64,000 bases of DNA from Lagopus muta (Eukaryota; Chordata; Aves; Galliformes; Phasianidae): contig NC_064435.1 of assembly GCF_023343835.1 (NCBI RefSeq), forward strand, positions 78,254,134 through 78,318,133. Direction: 5' to 3'. How positions within the stretch are numbered: the stretch's first letter is position 1; each line of letters starts with the position of its first letter. Positions 22,995-35,197 of this stretch are shown in pieces. The notes beneath the pieces were generated by a model that made no database searches, was not told where the DNA came from, and saw nothing but the letters and a program-made list of their open reading frames with translations. A program made the translations under genes and the position numbers.

Positions 22995-25050
22995 GTGAGC
23001 TGCCTGATCCTAGCAAGGAGCTGCAAGGAAGAAGGACAAGGAGACCTGAGTGTCAGAGCCATCCTGGTGCCTGTAGTTGATGATAAAAGGCTGTTAAAAA
23101 GAGTTTTGAAGTCAGGGCAGTTGTTTTCTCTGCATAAGTTGCTGCCTCTTCTCTTATACCTGCCTTCCTGTCATCGTCTTTTTTTTTACCCTTAATATTT
23201 CTTTCCCTTTCCTTTTATCCTAATGGCTTTCTGCACTGGGAAGTCAGAGGAGGGTTTAATCTGAGGAATTTACGTGTGTTTTGTATGCGTGTACAGATAA
23301 GGCATATAAAGCTTAAGAATGCACAGAGCCACTGGAAGGTGCTTAACACAAAGGATGATTTCCAGGTGCCTTTGCTGAGCATCTTTATGTAAGGAAAAGC
23401 AAAAATATCTCCCTTTACAGCTGTAAAAATTCACATGCTATCTTCAGCCTAGGGGTGCTCCTGAGGTCCCTGGGGTATGAAATCTGCATGTTCTGGCAAA
23501 TGAGCTGTAACTGTTGGCAGAAGCAGCAGCAGATGTAGACATCTTACTGGAAAGCAACCTATTCTGGTGGGACCACATGTGCTCTTCCAGCACAAGCTCA
23601 CAGAAGTGCTATCTCAGATGAAATGAGTGTGTCTTGGCATATTCCCTGCTGCAAGCAGGAGGCAGGAGTCTTTTTTTTTCTCCTCCTTCCGTTAAGAATA
23701 GAGCGTGCTTCCTCCCACTTAGGGAGGGCACTGACATCGGTCTTTTCCTTCTGTATCTGAGGTGGAGAAGGAATGAGGAAACTTTCTGAAGGTGCAGAGC
23801 AAACACCCTCCTCTTAGTGTTGGCAAACATGAAGTGCTTCATAATAATCAGACTGCTGATAATAAACCTTAAATCTCCCACCAAGGGCCAGTAAAACGCC
23901 GTGCTTGGTACTGGTCTCACTATACTGTCAATATCACAGTGTATGTCTTACAATCCCGTTTCAGTAAAAGCCTTTCTAGTAAGGGTAAATCTCTTGTCCT
24001 AATATATTCTCATATTCATCCTCATTGTTGAAAGCAATTTTCTTTGACAGCTTTAGTAGTGTGGCAATTGCTTACTGTGCCATATGGAAGCCCCCTGAAG
24101 CACTGTATGTCTGTCTCCTGTATGACAGTGATAAAAAGATAAGGAGCTGTGTTTTCCACTTGCTTACGTACGTGTATGTTTTAATTTCATTATACTAGTA
24201 TAATCTTTGCACAAACCAATTGAGCTGAAGTGGAAAGGAGAAAACCCTAGGGGTGAGAGCTAGTACGTGACCGTCGACTACACGCTACACTGTCAGACCA
24301 GGCAGATGGTTTTTTAACAGGAAGCTGAAGTGCTCGCAAGGCTCTTCAAGCATGGTAGGCTGTAAGGTACGCAGGCAGAAATGTGGCTGTTTGCTAAAGT
24401 GAAGCGAAAAAGATAATCTGCTAAAAGCATAGGAAGGGAATGATAACGTGGCAGGACTACTTCAAAAAGGGAGTGAACAGTGAACAAGTCTGGCTGTTAT
24501 AGAACAGAGGAATAAAGCAAAGCTGAGCATAAAAGCAGAAGATTGTCAGTTCTTCTACTTGGTCTCTGTACTCCCTGTGTTTCCACAAGAAATGTGGAAT
24601 CTGTGTCTAATAGAGATCAGTTTGACATCCTGTTTCCAAGGAGATGCTCCAACCAGGGCTCCTGCCACTAGAAATGTGGTGGGAAGCCAGGAGCCTGCAT
24701 CCCGAGCCCTGTCATATGAGTGAATGTAACTGTGAATTTCATGTGTATACACAGGAGGTGTATTTTCTGTTGTTAAAAGCCTGACGGAGGGCTAAATGCT
24801 CCTCCACAAGATGAAATGGTGTTTGGGTTCAGCTAGCTGACGGGCTCTCTAGTGTCTCTTGGGCTGAGCTTCAGAGGAGCATGCTTGTTGGACTTCAGAG
24901 CACCTTCTATTAGCCTGACCTTTGCTTGATGATTTGTTTTAGATGGTAATTTGTAGGTGGCAGAGAGTCAGCTTACTGTAATCAAGGTATCTGTAAGCCC
25001 ATAAATGTTAGTATCTGTGTCTTGAACTGCTCTTTCTTTGCACCAAACAG

Positions 25051-25205
25051 ATGAGGAGTTGTCATCTGCACAGCTGCTGGTGTTCTTCCATTATGCTGAA
25101 AATTGGTCCCTTGCCCTGACGGACAAATCTCAGCTTTCTCTTCTTATGGCTCGCCACTTCTGCTGCCCCTCAAAAACTAATAAGCTCCTAGTTCTCTGGA
25201 GCTGA
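25051..25205 (+). other. Candidate terminal exon with a short open frame (copy A)
   Basis: An acceptor-like tract (TCTTTCTTTGCACCAAACAG) precedes a frame entered in phase 2 that runs about 50 codons, beginning EELSSAQLLVFFHYAENW, to a TGA at 25,203. Copy B (45,877-46,031) keeps the frame but has several amino-acid changes, so purifying selection is not evident. I recognise no family. Confidence 0.22.
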
Positions 25206-26240
25206 GTCATCTTTTACCTTACCTCATTCCCTGAAAATGGACATCAAAATAGATGCTTCAAGAAGCTGTCATGGCAGTTGCTGTCTGCCTTCGGTTTGAT
25301 TGCCAGAGTGTCTTTTGCTTTTATTTGTAACAAGCTGAGCATGTTGTTGGAGCCGGTCAAATAATCTAATTCTTAATCCTTTAAAAGATTTCCTTTGCAC
25401 GGTAGCAACTGCCTTTGAACTCTGACTGCTCTGATTCTGAGTTCATTGAACTGTATCTTTTGTATTCACCAACGTTTGCAGTACGGTTTGTCAAAGGATT
25501 TCTCTCCTTGCCGAGGGCTGTGAGGGGCTGGGTACTCAGAGGAGTGAGGTGCGTGTCTCACAGAGCTTATGATCTAAGCAATGGGATTCAACTGAGTGAG
25601 GCATCAACAAATGAGAGTAAGATGCTCTGCCCTTGAAGTGTGACCCTGCTGAGAACTGTGCAAAAGAGCATAATCTGCTGTGTTCTGGTCAGGTCATGCT
25701 AGGTGGCTGACAAGCCGACTTCCAATTTTTGTTCAGAAGCATATGAAGACAATGGTTGCTCAAGTGCCTCAGTGACTGCTTTAGCCAATTCATGTAGTTC
25801 AGTTTGCTTGTCAGTCAGGACTTCTTACTACTCCTGAAGTCTATTGGGGGGGAAAAAAAAATGAAACTGATACATGAAAATGCTTTTTTTAATCTAACAT
25901 TCATGTTGATAAAGAAGTGTTAGCATGTTTCAGGATAATGCCTTCTGCCCTAATGACTAGTTCAATATAACCTACTCTTGTGATCTACCCTGCAAGATTC
26001 TTTTCTGTTCTTTTACTGATGCACCTTAAGCTTGTAACAGAAGGGTTTTAAGCACCATAGCACCTCCTTTAATGTTCTTTTCATAACTAGTGTGCTGCAA
26101 ATATTCAAAATTGAGTTGGTTGGAACTTTTTTTTTTTTAAAAAAAAAAAGGTATGAAAGAGCTTATTCATTCTTCCCATAAAGAATGGGAACAGCATGCC
26201 TTTATTCTCTACGTTTTCTTATTTTCTTGTCTATGCTCAG

Positions 26241-26346
26241 TATCTGCCATTCTACCTCCGGTGCTGCTTTATGCACCTCCTGTACCATGCCTGGTGGAGG
26301 CAATCACTGGCTAAGGAAAATGAGACTGTACCTTTCCTTGGTGAAG
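26241..26346 (+). other. Candidate exon 3 (copy A)
   Basis: A long pyrimidine-rich tract ending GTCTATGCTCAG and a donor GTGAAG|GTAAGA bound 106 bp; both signals are close to consensus. Two of the three frames are open, one of them part of an 80-codon ATG frame starting at 26,196. The identical segment is at 47,062-47,167. No recognisable protein domain. Confidence 0.36.
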
Positions 26347-27387
26347 GTAAGATCTTGAACAACAAGATTGGGAATAGAAGGCTCTGGATTTCTTTTTTCC
26401 AGCTAGAGGATTTGAGAGCAGCTCAAACGTGCACTTGAAAGTGTTCATCCATGTCTGCTGCCTTAACTGTGCTCTAGCTTCCTCCTGTTGAAGAACTTTG
26501 ACTTTTGGCAGACCCTCTCTTCTATGGGAGGTTAGGAGATTGTGAGATGCTGAAGAAATGATGCAGAAATGCATGTAAGCAACAGGTACATCAAGACTGA
26601 AACCTCTGTGAAGGTGAGGGGGGAAAGGAATATGTGTACACCTGGGTATTTGGGTACCCAGGAGAAAGATGTTGCCATGTACCACAGGAGCCTGGGAGGC
26701 TCTGCTCTTCTGCTACAGCTTCTCAGGGAAATAGGGCTTGGTGGTAGCTCTGTTGAGGGAGCTACACTTAGGAAATGCTCTTGCATTTTGAGTTAGGACA
26801 TGAGCCTCTGGAATCTTTCAGTCTGCATCTGCTGGTACAGGGGCAATGTGGATGTATTTGCATTGAGATATCTTTCTATATGTTCACCTGCTTTCTCCAA
26901 TGTTTCACATGTGCTGCATTGCAGAGAGATGCATTTTGTGTGTGTATATATGCATGGTCCTTGGCCAGGTTAGCTTAGAGTGAGTCCTTGTCCACCCAGA
27001 TGGTCTTAAAAGTCAGGAACTAGAGGGGGAAAAAAAGAAAAAGCAATAGTAGGACTGAGTGAGTCATCATAGCTGCTGTTCAAATGCCTGCAGAATAACA
27101 TTGAACCTTTACTGTTATTTCAGCTGGGTAATTAGTTGTACACTGACACATAAATAATCCTGCTGTTCAAACTGCATGCCACTGAAAGCTGCAATGGAGT
27201 CACCTGGCAGACAAGTCAAGAGAGTCAGGTAGAAGAGCAGAATATGGAGAGATGGGACATATTTCACATTGTCTTGTGACAGTGTGAAATAGCATCTCTC
27301 AGCTTTCTGAAACCTAGTTCATTAAGAGTCTACCCGCACTGTTTCCTTCCTTGACCCCTCCCTCTGCTTTAGTTTTAACTGTGTGGT

Positions 27388-27748
27388 TGTATGGGAACTG
27401 CTGAGTCACAGCCTGAACCTCTGATTGATCACCTGAGGCGAGCCATGAGTCAGCCAGAGGAGCACAGGTGAAGGCAATTCACCTGTTCTGCCGGAAGGGG
27501 TGGAGCCTGGCTGCAGCCCTCCTAGACCTATTTAAGAGCTGGCTACTAGAGACGAAGGATCTCTTCTGGAGATCACCTCTTTTGGTGTTTTCTGGTGAGC
27601 TCAACCCAAGGGTAAGCTCTTCCACTTATTCTCTTTTTGTGATTGTTGTCTGCTTTGCCTTACTCTCTTGATTATATTGCGATTATAACATCTTGATATC
27701 TATTGATTATACACAATTATATTGTGATTATAACATCTTGGTTATACA
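27388..27748 (+). mobile_element. Solo LTR, family L (copy A), 361 bp
   Basis: The element runs from TGTATGGGAACTGCTGAG to GGTTATACA and is flanked by a perfect GTGGT target duplication (27,383-27,387 and 27,749-27,753). It has a TATA-like TATTTAAG at 27,529-27,536 and splice donor-like GGTGAGC and GGTAAGC motifs downstream, so it could serve as a promoter with a first exon. It differs from the copy B orthologue (48,210-48,525) by a 45-bp partial duplication near its 3' end, where the GATTATAACATCTTG block is repeated. Because both duplicates carry it at the same site with the same target duplication, it inserted before the segmental duplication. Confidence 0.87.
27529..27536 (+). promoter_or_regulatory. 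TATA-like box of the family L LTR (copy A)
   Basis: TATTTAAG is preceded by CACCTG-rich sequence and followed about 25 bp later by the conserved GGAAGGATCTCTTC block. The same spacing is kept in the four clear family L copies. Promoter activity is inferred, not shown. Confidence 0.4.
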
Positions 27749-28344
27749 GTGGTGGATTTCTAGACATGTCTGGGAAACAACCTCCCCCCTGCTTTTTGTT
27801 TCGTGGCCTTTAGTTGAAAACAGCCACGAGGACAGCAGTAGAAGCTTGTCACCTGTGGTATGCCTTATTCTCTTCAGAACTGTCTCTGAGGGAAATCTGA
27901 TTTAATGACCGCTGCAGGAGGGAGTTGGTCACAGGGTCCTGGTTTCTCTGGCTTATGGCAACCCCATGTGTTGATTTATTACATGTGTTGATTTATTTCT
28001 TTCCAGCAACTGAGGAAAGCTTGTCTCTGATAGAAGTCCCTGGTTTGATGATCTCAATGGTAAGAGCATATGGACAAGAAAGTTGGTCCTACTAGGAAGT
28101 TTGAGATTTGTGAGCAATAAATGATTAAAGACTCTGTTGTACCTTCTCAGAGATCCTCCTATCTGTCTTAAGGCAACATCTGCCTGCTCAATGCCTGCCA
28201 TTTCAGTGACTTCCAAGCTTGCCTGTGCTATTGAACTGAGTAGAGAAAACGTCTGCCCTTCCAAGTACCTGAACCAAAATCTTAGATAACACCTTCCTTT
28301 CACTGTGGGCAACATTATGCTTGTTTTAGTTTGAGTTACTTGAT

Positions 28345-31300
28345 GATTTATTATTTTAAGTTTATGTGAAGTTTACTGTATGAGAGGCTTTATTTGAAGC
28401 AGAGTGTTATAGGCAAGTAGGTGTGCAGTGAGAAGGCTCCTTATATGTCTGGATGTTATGACAATGTGAATGTTATATTAGATAATGTATGGTATTTTTT
28501 CTCTACTTACATATGTTTTTATAATGCTGTTACAACTCTGTCCAGCATACAGATGACTTATGGTCACACTTTTTTTTTCAGGTGTGTGAAATTGATTTTG
28601 AGCAATGAGGAAGCTATGTTTGAGTGGATCAGAACAGAAGTTTGCTTTTTTTTTTTTTTTAACTGTGAAATATGAGTATTTGCACTGTATTTCTCAAGTA
28701 GTGCATGCTAAGTTAATGTCATTTGTTATGATGAGGTTATGAGGGAGGTTTTATGGAAGGATTTACATTGCAAGGGGTGTTATGTCAAAAGTTGTGGGCT
28801 TGATGTGGTGGAGGTGTTATATTGAAGAGAATGTTACAAGACTTGGATGAATGTTATATAGAGGGAGGCATTACATGGGCATTATTTGGTAGGCAAGCGT
28901 AAGTACGTATTATACTATTTAAATATGTGAACCTGTTAACATACTCTTTGGCATATGGAATAAGTATGGTCACTTGTTTTACCTAAATAATTTTGAGATT
29001 GTTTTGATGCAATGAGAGAGTTTATTTTCTGAGGGGAGTGTAAGTTTGTTTGCTGTCTCAGTTCTCTATTGAACTGTAAAAGGTGACTCTTCACACCTAA
29101 CTTTGTATGTGCTCCTTCAGGAGCTTCTCTTTTGTATTGATGTAATACCTGAGGGAGGGCAGCTTAATACTGGAGGGGATCAAGAGCAATATACAGGGAT
29201 GTTATAGAGGAGGAAGGGACATTATGCAGAGGGGTGGCTGATTGGAAATGATGAACAGCATATGTGACTGGTGTTATACAGAGTTGGGCATTATTTGTAG
29301 GGAATGTGTTCTTGATATTTATGCTTTAAATGGAGAGTCCGGTGCCATATTTATGTGGGGCTTATGGTGCAGATACATACTTCCATAAAATATATAATGC
29401 TGTAAACATTTTCTGGCATAAAGAAGAATTATATGATAAACATGGGGCATTGTATGGGAGGAGCATTATTTGGAGAGAGCAAGTGGTAAAAACAAGTGTA
29501 TAGGATTAGAGTGTTATATTAAAAGGAGGTGAGTGATAAGTGTATGACCAGAGTATTCTACAGGAGAGTTGAAGTGATAAACTTCTTGGGGAGGGAAGGT
29601 GCAAGCAGGAATTTCAGGGCCATTATGTGGGGAGCAGTTATGTGGCAGGTGTAGGGGATTAAACATGAGGGTATTATATGTGGAGGGGTAAGCAGTAAAC
29701 ACAGGGTGATATACATGGGAGGACGAGTGAGTGGTAAACATAGGGATAGCAAGTGGTTAATGTAGGCATTATGTGGGGTGCTTACTGAAGTGTGTGTATG
29801 TGTAACACTTGAACTTGTTAAAGTGTTGCCTGGCATTCGTAGCGGTTATGATAACACCTTTTTTTCAGTAATGTGAAATTAGGTTGAAACAATCACAGAA
29901 CTGTGAAGGTAGGAAGAGACCTTTGGTGAGCAAGTCCAACTCACCTACTAAAGAAGTTCCCTACAGCAGATTGCACAGGGAAGTGTCCAAACAGATCTTG
30001 AATACCTCCAGAGAAGGAGACTGTGCTACATCCCTGGGCTGCCTATTCCAGTTCTGTCACTCTTACAGTAAAGAAGTTATTCCTCATGTTTGTGTGGAAC
30101 TTCCTGTGTTTTTTGCCTTGTCTTGTCATTGGGTGTCACTGAAAAGAGTCTGGCCCCATCCGCTTGGCTCCCATGCTTTAGCTATTTATAAACGGTGATG
30201 AAATCCCTTCTCAGTCTTCTCCAGAACAGTCCCAGATTTCTCAGCCTTTCCTCGTAAAAGAGATGTTCCAGAGCCCTCTTCATCTTCATGGCCCTCTACT
30301 AGACTCTCTAGAAGCTCCAAGTCTTTCTTGAACTGAGGAACCCAAAACTGGACATAGTATTCTAAATGTGGCCTCACCAGGGCAGAGCAGGGTGGATTTT
30401 TTAATGCACCTCCAGATACCACTGGCTTTCTTGATCACAAGGGTATACTGTGATCAAGAGTGAGATGAGAGTTTTTGTGTTAGAAGCAAAGCTTGCTGTC
30501 TCAGTTCTTTATTGGACTGTAAAATGTGAGTCTTACTAATTAGATTCTTAGCTGCTCTATTAGAGAATTTCTTATGTTAAGGTTGTGTGAAAGTTTTTAT
30601 AGGGGACAAATCATATAACTGGGAGTTACATGGATGTATGTGGATGTTGTACGGCAGGTTGATACTATTAAGATCTGTAGTATAGAGATGGAGCACGTTA
30701 TAAGGATGATGTAATCTGTAGGTGCAGTATTATGTGGAGGGGTGAGTATTCTGTGCAGGTGGGTGTTACGTGCAGGATTATTTATAGAGAGAGTGCATAA
30801 TATCTCCAGATATATGATAATTATATCTGGCATATATAATATTTACAGTTAAAAACAGTGAAGGAATCCCTGCTGTCTTGGTTGTTTGTTGGATTGTAAA
30901 ATGTAAAACTGCATACACTGGGGCAGGCATCGTATATAGGATAACTTATGGAAGAATTACACTCTGTATATATTTGATACTGTTAAAATATTGCCTTTTG
31001 TGCAGAATAATTATGGCCACTTACATTTTTATAGTGAGTGTGAAATTGGATTGGAATAAGTAGAGAGCTTTTTTTCTGAGGTAAGTGAATGCTATCTTTC
31101 TCAGTTGTTTACTAGACTGTACTATATGAATCTTTATATGTCTCAGTTTTTTTTTTATGAGGCTGCAACACATGAACCTTCTTTTATGCGCTATCTTAGC
31201 TTGCACAATCAGAATTCTCATATATTGAGGTTATATCAAGATTGTTATGTGGGAGGTGTTATTTAAGTGGAGGTCTACAAATATTATATATCATTATATG

Positions 31301-32600
31301 TATGTGTATAATCATATTCAAGAGTCCTTTGTGCAAAGGGGAGCAAGATAATATGGAGAGAGGCGTTACACAGTCAAGTGGGCTTTATAAACTAGGAGGT
31401 TATTGCGTGGAGGAAAAATTATGGAAGTATTACATTGTCTATATATGACACTATTCTGTATACCAGACAATGTTTTTTAGCAGTTATGGTTGTTTATGTA
31501 GATAAATGTGAAAATTATTTGGAACAGTGAGAGAGTGTCTTTTGGGGAGGGCTAAACCTTGTGTTATGTCTCAGTTCATTATTAGACTGTGAATACTGTA
31601 TCTTTATACCATCTTAGCACGTAGTACTTGAGAAATTACTTCTATACTGAGCTTACACTGAGAGAGATGCTATATGAAGGGGAAACTATATAGAGAGAGG
31701 GTGTTCTATAGAAGGGCAAGTACTATGTATAATGGGATGTCATACAAAGGGGCCTTATTTGGAGAGTTTTCTATTGAGGTGCAGATGTTATATGGGCAAA
31801 TCAGTGTTATATTTTGGGTGAGGTTGTAGTGAGGAGAATTTACAGAAGGATAGGTGTGACACTCGTACAACATCTTCTGGCATGCATAATAGTTGTGGTT
31901 GCTTTTTTTTTTTTTAAATAAATTTGAAAGTGGATTGGAATAATGAGAGAGCATGTTTTTTGTTGGGATTAAAGGATCATTCATTAACTCTTTTTTATTG
32001 GACTGTACTCTGTAAATGTATGTATTTACATTATTTTTGCATGTGCTGCTGAAATTATGTTAAAATGAGGTTATAGGAAGGCTATTTTCTGGGAGGCATA
32101 ATATAAATAGTGCATTATGTGGATTGTGATTTATGTGTTTTATAGAGGGGAGGCAAGTGTTATAAAGGTGTGTTAGGGAGAGTTTGAGGGGTTATATAGA
32201 GGGACAGGCACTATGCTGAGGTGTGTTACATGTAGGATTATTTACAAAGTATTTTGTTTTCTGTGTACGTATGCTATTCTTTAAGCACTGTCTGATAGCA
32301 GAATAATTATGATCACCTACCTTTTTTATAAGGTAAATCTGAGATTGTTTTGAAACAACGAGGGAGCTTGTTTTCTGAGAGGAGGGAAGTCTTGTTTGCT
32401 TTCCTAGTTACATGTTTGACTTCACACTTACCTTAGCACGTGCTACTTGAGGAATTGTACATTTATACTGAAATTATAAAGAGGAATGTTACAGGCAGAA
32501 GATAATTACTCTAGGGTTGAGGCCTTTTATGTAAGGACAGATTTAGCGTAGACTTTGATTTTAATCTGTATATATGTTTTTTATTCTAGTTAGTATGCTT
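28345..32600 (+). repeat. Degenerate tandem array, period about 420 bp
   Basis: The array fills the space between the two duplicate copies. Each unit has a core like CTGGCATxxxxAATAATTATGGTCACTT, then TGTGAAATTGGATTGGAA with a GAGAGAGC block, then a CTCAGTTxTTTATTGGACTGTAAAATGTGA block, then a variable run of short GT/AT-rich words such as TTATATGGAGGG. The CTCAGTT...GACTGT block recurs near 29,056, 30,500, 30,871, 31,091, 31,563, 31,985 and 32,397; most intervals are 370-470 bp. The TTATATGGAGG words form a second, shorter periodicity. No frame is conserved between units. A CR1 interrupts one unit at 29,893-30,445. I do not recognise the family. Confidence 0.8.
29893..30445 (-). mobile_element. 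CR1 LINE fragment inserted in the tandem array
   Basis: The stretch reads as the reverse complement of the CR1 3' ORF2 and tail. It starts in the usual CACAGAA...TGTGAAGG...GGAAGAGACC tail region and runs through CTTCTCCAGAACAGTCCC and GGCCTCACCAGGGCAGAGCAG. Array sequence resumes on both sides, so it inserted after the array formed. Confidence 0.88.
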
Positions 32601-34423
32601 CCACATTTTCTGAGAGTAAGCTCTGAGCCTGATAAACTGAGAATCTAATATTAAATATATACATGAATTGTTTTAGCAGCATCTTGTATTCGTTATCATG
32701 CCCACTTGCTAGGCCTGTCCTGAGTAAAGAGGAGGAATTCAGCAGTTGAATGGTGGAAGTTATGGAACAGTCCCTTCCTGTGCTCAGCACACGCAAGACA
32801 ACAAATGCTTTACGTGGTGGGCAGTGCTATTTCTGATTTCCTCAGAGGGCTTTGTGAAGTGGGATTTCAAATACAGACCAAGGGAGAAAAGAAGCCAGGG
32901 CAGGAGCTAGACAGCAAGATGCTCACTGAGCTTGCTGCCGTGCAAACTTCTGCCAGGCTTTCTGTTGCTGCAGTGATCCCTGTTGCTTAAGGAACAACTT
33001 AGTAAGGGCAGGGAGTGGTGGTGCTGGGAAAGACAAAAGAAGCCAACTTGGAGAAATAACGAGGGCACTCTGAAGAAGAAAAAGCCTTATGTTCTTTTTG
33101 GTTGAGCCACTGTGATTTATGTAATTTGGGACAGGAAAGAAGGGATTCATCTGTGTGTCAGACAAGCTTGTGGAAGCTTTGAAAGCTTTTTGGGGAATAT
33201 ATCCTGGTGAGAATCAAGCTGTCATTGGCTTAGGTGGCAGAGGCACTTGTGGGATTACAGAATCAAAGGAGGAATAATTTAGGAAGCCTACCAGTTACAA
33301 CCTGAATCTATACTTAATATTACCAACAAAATGAATCTTTGCTTTAAAACCTATAGTGAGAGCTCTGAGTACCTATATATTTAAGTTGCCAATAAAATGG
33401 CAGCTATGAAATTGCTCATAGTCTACTGCTGAGGCTGAGCCTGGCTGCAGTGGTAGTTCTCAGACTGGAGAGAAGTTGGGCAGCATCCCATCCTGTTTGC
33501 TTCTTGCCTCTGATCAATATGATTGTAACAGCGAACCATGAGCATCTGTGCAACACAGCAGCATGTACTGAAGGGGTAGTGGCCATCTCTTTTCTGAGAA
33601 AGTGATGTCTTATTCCTCTGTAATAATGTTATCTTGCCTTCAAAATACTTGTAGTAAACATAAACTTGATTTTATACATGCTTTGGCTCACTTCAATTTT
33701 ACTTTTATGTAGTTGTTCTTTATTTAGCATGTTTTAGATTGTTCAGTCCAGGGTTTACCTCTTCCCACAGAAGGAACTGTGCTTTCTGAACGGTGTTTAA
33801 GTGAATGTCATAGAAGTCAACTGTGTTCAGCTATTTATACTGAGAACACTTTCATGTCGTACAGAAGCTCCAGTGCAATTGATCTTCTGTCAGAGGCACC
33901 TCACTCTGCATTTCTCTGTTAAGATTTGGGTGTGAGATAGCCAGGTGTTAGTGGACAGGTCTGAGCTCTGGGAACTGCTAGAATGTGTCATACAGTGAAG
34001 GTTATATTTTCAGAAGAATTGAAATCCTGACTGAAATCCAATCTTCTCTAGAGATATCTAATAGCTTCTCAGGTTGAACAGGCCTTGGACTTTCAGATCT
34101 GGTGTGTTTCTGTCATGCTGCAGCTGACTCCTAAGGACTTGCAAGAGAATTAAGCATGTTTTCCTTTACGTTTGGCCCCTCTGAGAGGATACCCAGAGCA
34201 GGAACCACTATCGCCCCACGTTTCTTCTGCAAAGAGTATTTTTGCATTTCCGTTGGTTCTCAATTTGTTTTCCCTATCTCTCTGATGCCAGACTATTGCA
34301 GAATGTATTTCCAACAAAAGCAGCTCTCTGCGTTCTCTGCCATTTGCATCCTTTGTGAAACACTGGCCAATACAGTAATGCTTTTCTATGCATTTTTGTC
34401 ATGCTTCATTTTACCCTTTGCAG

Positions 34424-34540
34424 GATCTCCGTTGTCAGCTTACAGAGGGACAGCCCCAAGGTCCTTACCAGCTCAGCTGCTTTACTGTGGGAAACCGCTG
34501 CAACTGGAGTGCTTATGCAGTCCAGTTTGTGCTGTGTCAG
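34424..34540 (+). other. Candidate exon present only in copy B
   Basis: A good acceptor (CTTCATTTTACCCTTTGCAG) starts a segment open in all three frames for about 39 codons. One frame reads a cysteine-rich DLRCQLTEGQPQG start and continues to FVLCQ. No strong GT donor is visible at its end, which weakens the exon reading. The whole segment lies inside a piece of about 243 bp that copy A lacks. No protein family is recognised. Confidence 0.25.
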
Positions 34541-35065
34541 TTTATTTGGATAGGAGTTCCCCAAGATTAGGAGCGTGTTTCAGTTGTTGCTGTGGTTTAG
34601 AAACAATCACAAATCCCAACGAAGGCAGCTCATTCCTTGAGTGCCTCTCTGGAAAAGCCTGCCTGTCAGAATTGAATGGATGAATGATTTCTAATGAAGA
34701 AGAAAGTGTTTTAATCCCTGTCAGATTTGAGGAATTTCTAGGCAGACTACTTTTATTGTTTCTTTTCCAAGAGCTTGTGTCAGTACTGTCATAAACTGCA
34801 ATAGAAATATCATTTTATGAATGTATCTGAAGGTTATTGCAGAGCCCAATTGAACATACCCAGAATCAATTTGAGTGTGATTACACAGTAGTTAGCTAGC
34901 ACCTGGAAGTCTATGAAGAAATTCAGAAAGGGTAGTCTTGACTCATTACTTGCCTGCTTGAGTTTAATTGCTTTCCTCTGTCAGAGTGGCTGACAATGTG
35001 TTTGTTGTCTGACCCTCTTTCCTTGATTTACTCAGTCTTTTTCTAATTATCTCCTGATTCTCCAG

Positions 35066-35197
35066 TTCCAGGAACTGCCCATCTTTGCTACAGATGCATG
35101 CTGCTCAACCTTCAGCATGTCAGGCTGCTCTTCAAAATGACTTCCAGTGAAGAACTGATGTTCTCAGGACTACAGTCACGCTCTGCTGCTGCTGCAG
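35066..35197 (+). other. Candidate exon 1 (copy B)
   Basis: Counterpart of 20,210-20,341 with the same acceptor (GATTCTCCAG) and donor (GCAG|GTAAAA). One frame is open through it and contains ATG CTG CTC and, 13 codons later, a second ATG that copy A has lost. Confidence 0.33.

Larger units (their letters stand above)
12950..28330 (+). repeat. Tandem segmental duplication, copy A
   Basis: Long blocks of this segment recur in the same order and orientation at 32,600-49,110. Anchor pairs are 13,529/32,651, 14,795/33,771, 20,160/35,018, 21,595/40,565, 22,371/42,337 and 24,901/45,727; the offset grows from 19.1 to 20.8 kb because of insertions and deletions. By eye, 13,529-14,195, 14,795-15,486, 20,160-20,880, 22,371-24,025 and 24,895-28,300 are nearly identical to copy B, while 20,880-21,002, 21,595-22,290 and 24,200-24,560 are clearly diverged. 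Copy A uniquely holds about 510 bp at 13,013-13,525 and the 15,487-20,155 segment with the endogenous retrovirus. The right edge runs into the tandem-repeat array at about 28,330. Confidence 0.93.

Noticed and set aside
28345-32600. A protein-coding or CRISPR-like origin for the repetitive array
   Set aside because: Units vary in length and sequence, no frame is conserved, and the host is a vertebrate; a satellite-like repeat fits better.
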